A stretch of 64,000 nt of DNA from PALSA-1296 sp038210275 (lineage in GTDB: Bacteria; Bacteroidota; Ignavibacteria; Palsa-1295): assembly GCA_038210275.1 (NCBI GenBank), contig JBBQWV010000002.1, positions 1-64,000 of the forward strand, in the 5' to 3' direction. Under the pieces are notes generated by a model. The model searched no databases. It was not told the DNA's origin and saw only the letters and a program-made list of their open reading frames with translations. The position numbers and the translations under genes were made by a program. Below are positions 7,862-16,536 of the stretch, in pieces (the stretch's first letter is position 1; every line of letters starts with the position of its first letter).

Positions 7862-8620
7862 ATGAAAAAAAACTCGGTGTTTCTTCTGTTGGGGCTTTTC
7901 ATATCTTCCACAACTATCTCGTGCATTTATAATCCAAATGTTATCCCGAGAATGAATCCAGATATTCTATATACTATCCTTGCTGAAAATGCTATACCGA
8001 ATTTGCGATGTCAATTAAATACTGAACAGCTTATACATGAAGGCTTCACTCTTAAAGGTACAACAAAAATATCTTATGGTCCTAACATTGGAACAACGAT
8101 TGATGTATGGGGTATCGGCAAAGATGCTACAGTCGAATATCAAAATCTTCCTCTTAAAAGAGGATATGATGTTAATGAATATTATTACGACGGTAATTTG
8201 GCAGAAATTCCTGACGGAGGTTACAGAATTTGGAAAGTAGAGGGTTCAAGTGCGATTCAGGGCTTTACTGACTCGGTTAAAAGCTCGATTTCTCAAATAA
8301 AAATCACTTCTCCACTCAATACAACGGATGTCAGTAAATCGACGCCGCTCATAATTTCTTGGAGCCAAAGCAAAGATACTGATGATGTTATCTCTTTATT
8401 GATTTATAATATTCATGAAGGAACATCAATTAAAATTCTTCGTGTCAAGGATACCGGTTCATTGACAATTCCACTTTCAACCTTATCTCAACTATCCGAA
8501 GGCGAAACCGTCGTCGACGTATATCGAGGGCATTACAAGAAAGGGATTGTTGCTAATGGGGACGTTTATATTATGACCTATATTACTGAACATAATCTTG
8601 AAATTAACCTTATCAAGTAA
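7862..8620 (+). CDS. Putative lipoprotein of unknown function
   Basis: 252 aa. A lipoprotein signal peptide (MKKNSVFLLLGLFISSTTISC) places the lipidated Cys at residue 21; no Asp at +2, so outer-membrane or surface anchoring is likely. The middle (residues about 50-130) is beta-rich and includes GTTKISYGPNIGT and WKVEGSSAIQGF; residues 150-250 look like a second small sandwich (KSTPLIISWSQSKDTDDV). I do not recognise a family. It converges with tgt and overlaps its 3' end by 8 bp (8613-8620). No good Shine-Dalgarno is visible. Confidence 0.7.
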   Translation: MKKNSVFLLLGLFISSTTISCIYNPNVIPRMNPDILYTILAENAIPNLRCQLNTEQLIHEGFTLKGTTKISYGPNIGTTIDVWGIGKDATVEYQNLPLKRGYDVNEYYYDGNLAEIPDGGYRIWKVEGSSAIQGFTDSVKSSISQIKITSPLNTTDVSKSTPLIISWSQSKDTDDVISLLIYNIHEGTSIKILRVKDTGSLTIPLSTLSQLSEGETVVDVYRGHYKKGIVANGDVYIMTYITEHNLEINLIK

Positions 8621-9755
8621 CATCTAAAGTTGATATTTTCAAATACCCATTAATAAACTCCCCCTTCCACTCCTCAAAACTTCCATCCAAAATTTTCTCT
8701 CTCGCTGTTCTTACAAGCTGTTGGTAGAAAGCGATGTTATGCATCGTGGCAAGAGTAAGCCCGAGGATCTCATCGGAGTTAATGAGATGGGCAAGATATG
8801 CTTTTGTAAAATTCTGTGAGGCGTAGGACGGTGTGTTCTCATCAATCAGCGAGAAATCCTTTTTCCATTTGGCATTGCGCATATTGAGTTTGCCGTTCGC
8901 CGTAAAGATCTGTCCGTTGCGGGCATTGCGCGTTGGGATAACGCAGTCGAACATATCCACTCCCCTTGCGATGGATTCGAGAAGATCAACGGGAGTGCCG
9001 ACACCCATCAAGTAGCGCGGTTTTTCTTTTGGGAGAACATCCGTCGTCCAATCGGTCACTTCATACATCACTTCGTTCGGTTCGCCGACGGCAAGTCCGC
9101 CGATCGCATAACCGAATGAATTCATCGCCACAAGTTTTTCAGCGCATTGCTCGCGCAAATCGCGATGCACTCCACCTTGCACGATAAGATATGCCGCTTG
9201 ATCGTAGCCATGCAACGGCTTTGTCTTTGCAATATGCTCCATAGCGCGGTCAGCCCAAAGCAGAGTGCGCTTGACGGCTTGAGCGACAACTTCACGTTCA
9301 GCATTCGATGGCGGACATTCATCGAGCACCATCATAATGTCAGGTCCAAGATCGCGCTCGATGTCAATTACTTTTTCCGGAGTAAAATAATGTGCCGAGC
9401 CATCGAGATGCGATTTGAACTTCACACCGTCATCGGTGATCTTCCGAAGTTCGCTCAGCGAATATACTTGATAGCCGCCCGAATCCGTAAGTATAGATCC
9501 ATCCCAATTTGCAAATCGGTGAATTCCTCCGGCAGTCTTCACGACTTCCGTCCCAGGACGAAAATAGAGATGATATGCATTCGCCAAACATATCCTTGCA
9601 CCGGTATCCCAGACATCACGCGGCAGAAGAGATTTTACCGTTGCAAGCGTCCCTACGGGCATAAAAGCCGGAGTTTCAATTGCGCCGTGATCTGTCACAA
9701 GCAATCCTGTTCGTGCCTTGGTTTTTGTGTCGGTATGTTGAAGTGTGAAGTGCAT
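8613..9755 (-). CDS. tgt: tRNA-guanine(34) transglycosylase (queuine tRNA-ribosyltransferase), zinc ligands replaced
   Basis: 380 aa, usual bacterial length. It exchanges G34 of GUN-anticodon tRNAs for preQ1 in queuosine synthesis. Conserved motifs: LTDSGGYQVYSL with Asp91, GGLAVGEPNEVM (about 219-230), GVGTPVDLLESI and VDMFDCVIPTRNARNG (about 266-281) with the catalytic Asp and RNA-binding residues. The C-terminal zinc site is usually CxCxxC plus His. Here the aligned stretch DENTPSYASQNFTKAYLAHL has Thr308, Ser310 and Ser313 in place of the three Cys, while His339 (ATMHN) remains. The zinc is therefore probably absent. The other queuosine genes are not in this window. The 5' flank carries the repeats at 9769-9945. 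Confidence 0.95.
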   Translation of the reverse strand: MHFTLQHTDTKTKARTGLLVTDHGAIETPAFMPVGTLATVKSLLPRDVWDTGARICLANAYHLYFRPGTEVVKTAGGIHRFANWDGSILTDSGGYQVYSLSELRKITDDGVKFKSHLDGSAHYFTPEKVIDIERDLGPDIMMVLDECPPSNAEREVVAQAVKRTLLWADRAMEHIAKTKPLHGYDQAAYLIVQGGVHRDLREQCAEKLVAMNSFGYAIGGLAVGEPNEVMYEVTDWTTDVLPKEKPRYLMGVGTPVDLLESIARGVDMFDCVIPTRNARNGQIFTANGKLNMRNAKWKKDFSLIDENTPSYASQNFTKAYLAHLINSDEILGLTLATMHNIAFYQQLVRTAREKILDGSFEEWKGEFINGYLKISTLDVT

Positions 9756-9768
9756 AAATATTATTGAG

Positions 9769-9797
9769 TCCAGTGGGACGGACTCTTAGTCCGTCCG
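9769..9797. repeat. Small palindromic repeat, copy 3
   Basis: Arms GGACGGACT (9776-9784) and AGTCCGTCC (9788-9796), loop CTT, preceded by TCCAGTG. It lies 13 nt before a TIR element at 9811, the same arrangement as at 6467 and 59391. Confidence 0.85.
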
Positions 9798-9810
9798 AAA
9801 TATCTTTACC

Positions 9811-9945
9811 TGTCATTCCGAACGGAGATTTTTCGCAAAGCGAAAAAACGATGTGAGGAATCCCCTAAAAATTGGTAGTCTCTATGTCTCTACCACGATT
9901 GAAGGGATTGCTTCGTCGTCGCTGCGCGACTCCTCGCAATGACAC
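9811..9945. repeat. Dispersed TIR element (copy 3)
   Basis: About 135 bp with TGTCATTCCGA at the left and CTCGCAATGACAC at the right (9933-9945). It shares TCTACCACGATTGA plus GGGATTGCTTCG with the copy at 58760-58885. It fills the space between tgt and the ABC ATPase gene, just touching its stop region. Confidence 0.7.
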
Positions 9946-9950
9946 TGTAC

Positions 9951-10604
9951 TTATTTTTGATTTGCTAAAAGTCCTACTTCCCGATGCGCTATCTTTTTCT
10001 CCCTTTCATCATTCGTTGCAATAATGACAAGTACTCCGTTTGCAGCAGCTTTTTCTATACGACTAAACAGCGTCTGAATTCCTTGCTCATCCAGATTTGA
10101 ACTTGGTTCATCAAGTAAAAGTATTTTCGGTTCGCAGATGAATGCCATAGCAAGGCGTACGCGCTGCTGCATTCCCGAACTATATTGTTTCATAGTTCTA
10201 TCGCTTTCAGCAATTGATTTATCTAAACCAAAAGAAATTAACTCTTGCAGGGCTGCATCCGGCGAAATCTTTTTTCCTTTCAGCTCTGCGACAAATTGCA
10301 CGTGCTCAATAGCTGTGAGTTCGTTATAGAGTTCGAGATACGGAGCGACATATCCTAATTCTTTCTGAAGGTCGCGAGGCTCTAACTTTTTTGAGCCATT
10401 GCTCCATGAACATACGCCTTTTGATGGTTCAGTAACTCCTGCAATTATTTTTAATAATGTAGATTTTCCGGAGCCGTTCGCGCCCGTGATCGCTAAAATA
10501 TTCCCTGATGATATTTCAAATGAAATAGGAGAAAAGACCGGAGCCTTAGAATATCGCTTAGTAACTGCTTCCAGTTTGAGAGAAAGCTTATCTGAAATTT
10601 CCAT
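9951..10604 (-). CDS. ABC transporter ATP-binding protein (CcmA-like)
   Basis: 217 aa single nucleotide-binding domain. Walker A GANGSGKSTLLK (about 40-51), Q-loop region LGYVAPYLELYNELT, signature YSSGMQQRVRLAMAF (about 141-155), Walker B KILLLDEPSSNLDE (about 160-173) and a degenerate H-loop (ATNDEREK, where His is replaced by Asn/Asp). The size and the short form recall haem-exporter CcmA, but no CcmB or CcmC permease is adjacent. The gene lies 14 bp downstream of the thioesterase gene on the same strand and so is probably co-transcribed with it. The transported substrate is not deducible here. Confidence 0.85.
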   Translation of the reverse strand: MEISDKLSLKLEAVTKRYSKAPVFSPISFEISSGNILAITGANGSGKSTLLKIIAGVTEPSKGVCSWSNGSKKLEPRDLQKELGYVAPYLELYNELTAIEHVQFVAELKGKKISPDAALQELISFGLDKSIAESDRTMKQYSSGMQQRVRLAMAFICEPKILLLDEPSSNLDEQGIQTLFSRIEKAAANGVLVIIATNDEREKKIAHREVGLLANQK

Positions 10605-10618
10605 AAGCCGGAGCTGAC

Positions 10619-11146
10619 TTATTTTTTCTTTTTCGATTCTAATTTCAGCCGAGCAACTTCATTCGCTTCGATCGCTCTACGGCGCACGAGGCGATCATTG
10701 CGGCGAAGATTTGCAGCTTCATATCGGCGCTTCTCATCATTGGTGATGGGTGTTAGTTCGGGCACATGAACGCCGCGACCGGTTTCATCGAGAGCGACGA
10801 AGGTAAGATATCCTGTATTAACATGGCGGCTATAGCCCGTATGAATATCTTCAACGATCACGCGAACGCCGACTTCCATCGAAGTATGAAATGCGCGGTT
10901 TACGCTTGCATAGAGATGCACAACTTGACCAAGTTTTACGGGACCTAAGAAATTAATTTCATCAACGCTTGCCGTCACGCAGACTCTGCCGGAATGCTTC
11001 CCTGCTGCAATAGCTGCACAAATATCCATCCAGTGCATCAGCCTTCCGCCAAGTAGATTGCCGAGTTGGTTCGTATCGTTCGGCAGAACAAGTTCTGTCA
11101 TCTCGATCTGTGACTCACGTACTTTCTTTGATCTTTTTTGCGGCAT
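10619..11146 (-). CDS. Acyl-CoA thioesterase, hotdog fold (YciA/BFIT family)
   Basis: 175 aa. It should hydrolyse acyl-CoA thioesters to fatty acid and CoA in the cytoplasm. The family signature is clear: LPNDTNQLGNLLGGRLMHWMD (about 21-41; the Asn/Asp motif at the start of the hotdog helix), CVTASVDEINFLGPVKLGQ (about 61-79) and VRVIVEDIHTG. The C-terminal 45 residues are highly basic (RRNDRLVRRRAIEAN). The ATG overlaps the last base of the bamD stop codon (TAATG), indicating translational coupling to bamD. Confidence 0.88.
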   Translation of the reverse strand: MPQKRSKKVRESQIEMTELVLPNDTNQLGNLLGGRLMHWMDICAAIAAGKHSGRVCVTASVDEINFLGPVKLGQVVHLYASVNRAFHTSMEVGVRVIVEDIHTGYSRHVNTGYLTFVALDETGRGVHVPELTPITNDEKRRYEAANLRRNDRLVRRRAIEANEVARLKLESKKKK

Positions 11147-11961
11147 TAGTTCATCGAAAGGGATTGCTTGATAGCGCGAGCACGTCCGCGCTGGGCAGGC
11201 GTTGCATTAGCAAAAAATTTCTCTTCAAAAACGAGCACTGCATCTTGTGCTTCTTTCATTTTTTTTCTGCCATATTGCACTTCAGCGATACGAAGCTGGG
11301 CTTCGATTGCGGAAGGAGTGTCGTAGTAATTATCAACGACTCTGCCAAAATATTGTATCGCAGCTTTATTGTCCGAAAGCTTTAAATACAGTTCGCCGGA
11401 ATAAAGATATTTCTGTCCAAGCTTGTTACGGATTTCACCGATGCGCATCTGTGCGCTATCGGAAAGAGATTTTTCTGTACCGGAAAAATCGCGGAAGAAT
11501 GTTTGGTATTCATTGATCGCAAATTGCGAATAGGTCTGATCAAGTTCGGGACGAGGAGAAAGCATATAATAACTTTCACCGACCATAAATTGCGCACGGG
11601 CAGCCAGATTTGATGAAGGGTAATTTCTGCGCACGGCACGAAAATCAACCGCTGCGCTGATGTAAGTCCCTGCATAATACCGCGACATTGCCTCAAGGAA
11701 AGTTGCCTGAACTGCATAATCCGAAGTCGGCGCTTGCAGACGGACTTCATCGAAAATATGAATCGCTTCAAGCCAATCCTCTTTTGCGTAAGCCGCCTTG
11801 CCTTCGGCGAAGCGTGTTTCGATTATGTTCTTCGGATCGGTTATTACAGCCGTAGTCACCTTACTGCTCCCACAGGATGTAACTAAACAAGCCGAGGCGA
11901 TAAGAGAAACTCCTAAAAGAAGCTTGGAAACCGTTGGTAGTATCTGGTTGATTTTTATCAC
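11146..11961 (-). CDS. bamD: Outer membrane protein assembly factor BamD
   Basis: 271-aa lipoprotein of the BAM complex that inserts beta-barrels into the outer membrane. The signal peptide ends at a lipobox (CLVTSC, lipidated Cys about 30). The mature part is a string of TPR-like helices: EGKAAYAKEDWLEAIHIFDE, then DYAVQATFLEAMSRYYAGTY, SNLAARAQFMVGESYYML, and KYLYSGELYLKLSDNKAAIQYF. The start is GTG (11959-11961), 7 bp after the upstream gene. It is coupled to the thioesterase gene by a one-base overlap. Confidence 0.9.
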   Translation of the reverse strand: MIKINQILPTVSKLLLGVSLIASACLVTSCGSSKVTTAVITDPKNIIETRFAEGKAAYAKEDWLEAIHIFDEVRLQAPTSDYAVQATFLEAMSRYYAGTYISAAVDFRAVRRNYPSSNLAARAQFMVGESYYMLSPRPELDQTYSQFAINEYQTFFRDFSGTEKSLSDSAQMRIGEIRNKLGQKYLYSGELYLKLSDNKAAIQYFGRVVDNYYDTPSAIEAQLRIAEVQYGRKKMKEAQDAVLVFEEKFFANATPAQRGRARAIKQSLSMN

Positions 11962-11968
11962 TATGTAC

Positions 11969-12526
11969 TTAACCTCGAATTAGGAAAAAGAGTGCGATAA
12001 CGGCAACAGCGCCGAGGGTGACGAGAATGGGTTTTGCAGTGGAATCCCAGAAAGATGATGAGTCTCCGGACATTTGACCGACATAGTCAAATGTGGCACG
12101 ATATTTACTTGTCCTTGTAAAAGAAAAAGTCTCATCTTGCTTATTGAATGGCAAACAACAAAGTGTGCCATCGGCAGAAACAATAACTATACCATCTTCA
12201 ATACCTTTAGTGCTACTGAGAATTTTATGTGAACTTTGAATATGTTTGATAAGTAGTTTACCTATATAACTACCCTTTCCCCCATTTCCTCTTGCTCCAT
12301 GAAGCGATGAAACTCCTAACGTATCAATCATTACTTCTATATTATCTCTCGTATATTTTGCTGCCGTCAATATAGAATCAATTCCTTGAGTAAGTATTTC
12401 TTGTTCAATTTGGGACTTACGGATAATGCTGTCACTTGTTCCTTTACCGACTTGTGCAAAAATCTTCGCCCTTGCTGGAACAAGGGCGAAGAGTAGGATT
12501 GCAAATATGATTTGATTTTTGCGCAA
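11969..12526 (-). CDS. Hypothetical envelope protein with signal peptide and C-terminal membrane helix
   Basis: 185 aa. Signal peptide about 1-25 (RKNQIIFAILLFALVPARA ... AQ); the only start that keeps it is TTG at 12524-12526. The soluble middle is serine-rich and ends in a hydrophobic helix ILVTLGAVAVIALFFLIRG at the extreme C-terminus, so it may be tail-anchored facing the periplasm. No family recognised. It lies 7 bp upstream of bamD on the same strand, so it is probably in the same operon. Confidence 0.65.
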   Translation of the reverse strand: MRKNQIIFAILLFALVPARAKIFAQVGKGTSDSIIRKSQIEQEILTQGIDSILTAAKYTRDNIEVMIDTLGVSSLHGARGNGGKGSYIGKLLIKHIQSSHKILSSTKGIEDGIVIVSADGTLCCLPFNKQDETFSFTRTSKYRATFDYVGQMSGDSSSFWDSTAKPILVTLGAVAVIALFFLIRG

Positions 12527-12537
12527 ATATTTTCTGT

Positions 12538-12585
12538 AGTAGAGCCGACTTTAGTCGGAGCGAGCCGACTAAAGTCGGCTCTACT
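12538..12585. terminator. Perfect 21-bp inverted repeat between gdhA and the bamD operon
   Basis: Arms 12538-12558 and 12565-12585 are exact complements around a 6-nt spacer; each arm itself contains a CCGACT/AGTCGG mini-palindrome. Expected to form a very stable hairpin downstream of gdhA, but without a T-run, so it may be a repeat element acting as a terminator. Confidence 0.6.
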
Positions 12586-12591
12586 GAATGA

Positions 12592-13953
12592 TTATCCGTA
12601 AATACCTCTGAGTTTCAATGTTCTCGCTACCTTATCAATCGCAAGAATATATGAACTCAGCCGCAGTGACACATTATACTTCTGTCCATTCTCATAGACG
12701 CGGTCAAAGGCATCTTTCATTGCCTGCTCTAAGCGTTGGTTGACAAGATCGAGTGGCCAGTAGAAGCCCATGCGGTTCTGCACCCATTCGAAGTAACTGA
12801 CTTTCACTCCTCCGGCATTTGCAAGGATATCCGGAATAACCATCACGCCTTTTTCTTCGAGGATCTTATCGGCACTTGCGCTCGTCGGTCCGTTGGCACC
12901 TTCAACGATAAGTTTTGCCTTGATGTCTTTTGCGTTGCCGCTTGTGATTCTATCTTCGCGTGCAGCAGGAACGAGAACGTCGCACTTTAAAGTCAACAAT
13001 TCATCGTTGGTGATCTTTTGTCCACCGGTGAATCCTTCGAGAAGATTTCCGTGCGCTTCAGAATACTTGATAGCTGCTTCGATGTCAAGTCCTTTTTCAT
13101 TATAATATCCGCCGGTCACATCGCTGATGGCAAGTATTTTTGCGCCTTGTTCATAGAGAGATGCAGCACTGATCGAACCGACATTTCCAAATCCTTCTAC
13201 AGCTACAGAAGCTTTTGATGGAGAAATACGAAGCTTCTCAAGTCCGCAAAGCGTTGCGTGCATTACTCCGCGGCCAGTTGCTTCACGGCGTCCTTTGCTT
13301 CCGCCAAGAATCAGCGGCTTGCCGGTGACAACGCCCGGTTCGGTACGGCGCATGTGCATAGAATACGTATCTAAGATCCACGCCATGACCTGCTCATTCG
13401 TATTAACATCAGGCGCAGGAATATCACGGTCAGGTCCGAAAACATCAAGCATATTGGATGTATAGCGGCGCGTGATCATTTCCAGTTCTCGCTGAGAAAG
13501 CTGACGGGGGTCACAGCGAACGCCGCCTTTTGCTCCGCCAAACGGAATATCTATAACAGCGCATTTCCACGTCATCCATGCTGCAAGAGCTTTTACTTCA
13601 TCAAGATTGACGCGAGGATCGAAGCGGATGCCGCCTTTGGATGGTCCTAAAATATCATTATGAATAACACGAAAGCCCTCAAAAATTTCGAGTCTCCCAT
13701 CATCCATCGTCACCGGAACGGAGACGATGACGCACTTCACAGGAGTCTTGAGGTAGTGATAAATTCCTTTTTCGAGTTGGAGGATCTCAGCTGCTTTATC
13801 GAATCGCTCCATCATGGATTCGAGCGGGTTTTCTTTCTCATGTCCGAAGATCTTTGCATCTAACGGAGCAGGTTCTTTATAGACTGATGGGTCTTCGTCA
13901 GTAAAACGGCTATGAAATTTTTTCAGGGGCTTCTTTGCAGTTTTTTTTGCCAT
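12592..13953 (-). CDS. gdhA: Glutamate dehydrogenase (Glu/Leu/Phe/Val family)
   Basis: 453 aa from the ATG at 13951-13953 (MAKKTAKKPLKKFHS); an upstream in-frame extension to 13998 adds 15 hydrophobic residues and is less likely. It interconverts glutamate with 2-oxoglutarate and ammonia using NAD(P). Motifs: KGGIRFDP, catalytic Lys130 in MTWKCAVIDIPFGGAKGG, Asp182 in DIPAPDVNTN, and the Rossmann loop EGFGNVGS (about 253-260). The N-terminus is longer and more basic than usual. Cofactor choice cannot be read with certainty. It is monocistronic, closed by the hairpin at 12538-12585. Confidence 0.93.
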   Translation of the reverse strand: MAKKTAKKPLKKFHSRFTDEDPSVYKEPAPLDAKIFGHEKENPLESMMERFDKAAEILQLEKGIYHYLKTPVKCVIVSVPVTMDDGRLEIFEGFRVIHNDILGPSKGGIRFDPRVNLDEVKALAAWMTWKCAVIDIPFGGAKGGVRCDPRQLSQRELEMITRRYTSNMLDVFGPDRDIPAPDVNTNEQVMAWILDTYSMHMRRTEPGVVTGKPLILGGSKGRREATGRGVMHATLCGLEKLRISPSKASVAVEGFGNVGSISAASLYEQGAKILAISDVTGGYYNEKGLDIEAAIKYSEAHGNLLEGFTGGQKITNDELLTLKCDVLVPAAREDRITSGNAKDIKAKLIVEGANGPTSASADKILEEKGVMVIPDILANAGGVKVSYFEWVQNRMGFYWPLDLVNQRLEQAMKDAFDRVYENGQKYNVSLRLSSYILAIDKVARTLKLRGIYG

Positions 13954-14059
13954 GATATAAGTAATTATGAGTAAATCAATTCCTAAAAGGGGCAACAAAT
14001 GCGGGTATTAAACAATTATTATGCGAAATACTTCCCGTAAAACCACCTACATATTGCGG

Positions 14060-15952
14060 TTATTTCGCCAACACCATCTTCTTCGTTACAATTGTTTTCA
14101 TAGTTTTCACTTTGTAGAAATAAATACCTCCAAGCCAATCGGAGGCATCTATAATAATCGAATGCTTTCCGGCTGTCATCTTCCCGTCCTGCAAAACAGC
14201 AACTTCCCTGCCGATTATATCATAGACAGCTATTTGTACAGGAGAATTTTTGACGAGGCGAAAGTTTATTGTGGTTTTGGGATTGAAAGGGTTTGGTTTA
14301 TTTTGCTCAACAAAAACTTCTCGCGCACCACCAAACTCCAACTTCACCGGCTCGGTATAATGTAGAACTGAATCATGTTCGCCGATGAGGGCAAGCCGAT
14401 AATAGAGATCTATATCATGCGCTAACTGCGGAAGTTTCTCGGCTGCTGAATAACTTGCTCGTGCAATGATCGGATGTTCTTCTACATCAGGATGAATCGG
14501 TCTCTTTGCCTCGACAGAAATAGTTTTTTCATATTCGCCAAAGGTCGCAATCCGCCGTTGCAATTCATAACGCTTCACACCGAACTCACTTGTCGCCTTC
14601 CAACCAAAGGTGATCTTTGTTGCAGAGGATTGCTCAACATTCAGCACGGCATGATCGAATAGAACCGGAGAAGTTGTTTCGGCAAGCATTGCTCCGCTAT
14701 CAAGCACAAAATATATCGGTTCGATAGTAGGATGAGAAATTGAATCTTTCGCAGGACTAATTGCCGAAATACTCGAACGAGCTATTCTGCCGAATTCTTC
14801 AAAATGAAAAAGTGCAAGTGCTTGCGAAAGCGTATCTCTTGTGGCTATAGCAATATCTTTAATAAAATTTTGCGTTGATGTATATGCGCGTTTTAAAAAA
14901 AATAATTCATCAAGAGAGAAATACGCCGGAGTTTTATCTGCGCCAATAGTGCAATATGAAAGATCATTGAAAAATCCTGAGACATTTACTACGCTGTCAT
15001 TAAATACTCCGTCAACATATATTTTTAATACGCCTGAATCGCTTAGTGAAAGTGCAACATGATGCCAAGCGCCGTCGCACGTTGTTACGCTTGAGAGGAT
15101 TGCAATATCAGAATCCGATGCGAACGGAAATTTACTGACAGTTATTTGCCCAAAAGGATTTGCAGAGATCGTTAATCCGCTTAAAGAATCGCTTCGAAGA
15201 AAACGAAAAATTGTTTGCTCACCGGAAGCTGTCTTCATCCACCATCCAATCGTAAAAGATTTTTCAAAGAATGAGCGCAGCAGTTCAGGTTTCAAATGCA
15301 GATATGCCGAAGCATGAAGACTGTCTTTGAGTTGGAGGGCTCGTGAAGTGGCATTCCATCCTGAGACAAAACGAGTTGGCCGTGAATATTTTTTTCCTGA
15401 TACTTCAGAAAAAACGAAATCACTTCCCAGATTTGGGGATTCAATTCGCCATTCATAATTTTTTATTTTCGTCGGCTGCTTTGGTTTCTTTCCTTTTACT
15501 TTTGGTTTTGGCGTGACTATTCCGGGATCGGATCGTTCAATAAAACAAGTTTTGAAATTACCAGTTGTATTTGTATTCGGCGCAGTAAAAACGAAAAAAT
15601 AGGTGATGTCATCGAAACGGTCAGCATAGATACGTGTCCGATCTTCAAATATTTTAATAGTCTGCCCCTTCTCTTTTTCAAAGTAGCTAACCATTTCAGG
15701 ATATTGCGAAAGCGGACTTGACTCAGTCGCGCCATCTTCTGCGGCACACGCTCTGACAATTTTCCAACCATCAGGAAATTGAATCGCGACCATGCGGTTC
15801 TGATCTTTTGCCATTGGGGTTCCTGAAACGATCACGGTAAATTGTTCGCCGGCGCAAATTTCTTCAGGGGCAAGAACGCCGCGTATCTCGCCTTGCGCAA
15901 GAGCAAGACGAGAGATCAGCAATAAAAAGCAAGTAAAAAATAATTTCCTCAC
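14060..15952 (-). CDS. Secreted LamG-domain protein with T9SS sorting domain
   Basis: About 630 aa from a GTG at 15950-15952 (a TTG at 15973 adds 7 residues). The GTG start gives a textbook signal peptide, RKLFFTCFLLLISRLALAQ. Residues about 200-360 form a concanavalin/LamG-like jelly roll (FTIGWWMKT, WHHVALSLSDSG, KIYVDGVFNDS). A fibronectin-like domain follows (about 440-530). The C-terminal ~80 residues are a type A sorting domain: NKPNPFNPKTTINFRL, VYDIIGREVAVL and GIYFYKV. It should be exported by the T9SS and attached to the surface or released. No catalytic motif is seen; adhesion or carbohydrate binding is plausible. It starts 65 bp after nuoI. Confidence 0.85.
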   Translation of the reverse strand: MRKLFFTCFLLLISRLALAQGEIRGVLAPEEICAGEQFTVIVSGTPMAKDQNRMVAIQFPDGWKIVRACAAEDGATESSPLSQYPEMVSYFEKEKGQTIKIFEDRTRIYADRFDDITYFFVFTAPNTNTTGNFKTCFIERSDPGIVTPKPKVKGKKPKQPTKIKNYEWRIESPNLGSDFVFSEVSGKKYSRPTRFVSGWNATSRALQLKDSLHASAYLHLKPELLRSFFEKSFTIGWWMKTASGEQTIFRFLRSDSLSGLTISANPFGQITVSKFPFASDSDIAILSSVTTCDGAWHHVALSLSDSGVLKIYVDGVFNDSVVNVSGFFNDLSYCTIGADKTPAYFSLDELFFLKRAYTSTQNFIKDIAIATRDTLSQALALFHFEEFGRIARSSISAISPAKDSISHPTIEPIYFVLDSGAMLAETTSPVLFDHAVLNVEQSSATKITFGWKATSEFGVKRYELQRRIATFGEYEKTISVEAKRPIHPDVEEHPIIARASYSAAEKLPQLAHDIDLYYRLALIGEHDSVLHYTEPVKLEFGGAREVFVEQNKPNPFNPKTTINFRLVKNSPVQIAVYDIIGREVAVLQDGKMTAGKHSIIIDASDWLGGIYFYKVKTMKTIVTKKMVLAK

Positions 15953-16017
15953 GTTAATGATAACGATACGCAAGGAAAAGACATTTCGGAGGTTGCACGA
16001 AAATTATTCGTCTATTT

Positions 16018-16536
16018 TCAGACGTTGCGCATTTTGCGAAGATAATCGAGACGTTCTTGCAAGTCTTTTTTCGGAACGAGAAGTTTGTCTTTGCCAAGAA
16101 TAGCATCGTCGTACTTCGTATAGACCAATTCATAATCCTTGCTCATGATGATCGCCTCTTCGGGGCAGACTTCTTCGCAAAATCCGCAGAAAATACAGCG
16201 AAGCATATTGATCTCGAATCGGACGGGATAGCGTTCTTTCAGCAGTTCAGTTTCGCTTGCTTGCACTTCAATTGCAAGAGGTGGGCATACGCGCGAACAC
16301 AATCCGCAAGCAACGCAACGTTCGGCTCCGTTTTCTTCCATAACCAACACCGGACGACCGCGAAATGCAGCGGGAGCTTCCCATTTCTCTTCGGGATATT
16401 GGCGAGTGAATTTTGGACGAAACAGATGCTTGATCGTCGTCAGCAATCCACGCACAATTTCCGGGAAATAGAGCTTCTCCCATAAAGTGAGCTTTCTGTT
16501 CGGCTTCGGATTATTATATTTCGAGCGATATTGCAT
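16018..16536 (-). CDS. nuoI: NADH-quinone oxidoreductase subunit I
   Basis: 172 aa, carries the two [4Fe-4S] clusters N6a and N6b of complex I that pass electrons towards quinone. Both ferredoxin motifs are intact: CVACGLCSRVCPPLAIEV (about 75-92) and CIFCGFCEEVCPEEAI (about 114-129). The N-terminus has the amphipathic, positively charged stretch (TIKHLFRPKFTRQYPEE) that contacts NuoH. Its ATG immediately follows the nuoH stop, with no gap. It ends the ald-nuoGHI cluster. Confidence 0.96.
   Translation of the reverse strand: MQYRSKYNNPKPNRKLTLWEKLYFPEIVRGLLTTIKHLFRPKFTRQYPEEKWEAPAAFRGRPVLVMEENGAERCVACGLCSRVCPPLAIEVQASETELLKERYPVRFEINMLRCIFCGFCEEVCPEEAIIMSKDYELVYTKYDDAILGKDKLLVPKKDLQERLDYLRKMRNV

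Noticed and set aside
9147..9767. 206-aa plus-strand ORF antisense to tgt.
   Set aside because: Shadow of the conserved tgt gene; no recognisable domain.
9951..10604. Firm assignment of the ABC ATPase as CcmA.
   Set aside because: No ccmB, ccmC or other cytochrome maturation gene adjoins it, so the specific name is not supported.
12592..13998. Long form of glutamate dehydrogenase starting at 13998.
   Set aside because: The added 15 residues are hydrophobic and unlike the family start; the ATG at 13953 fits better.
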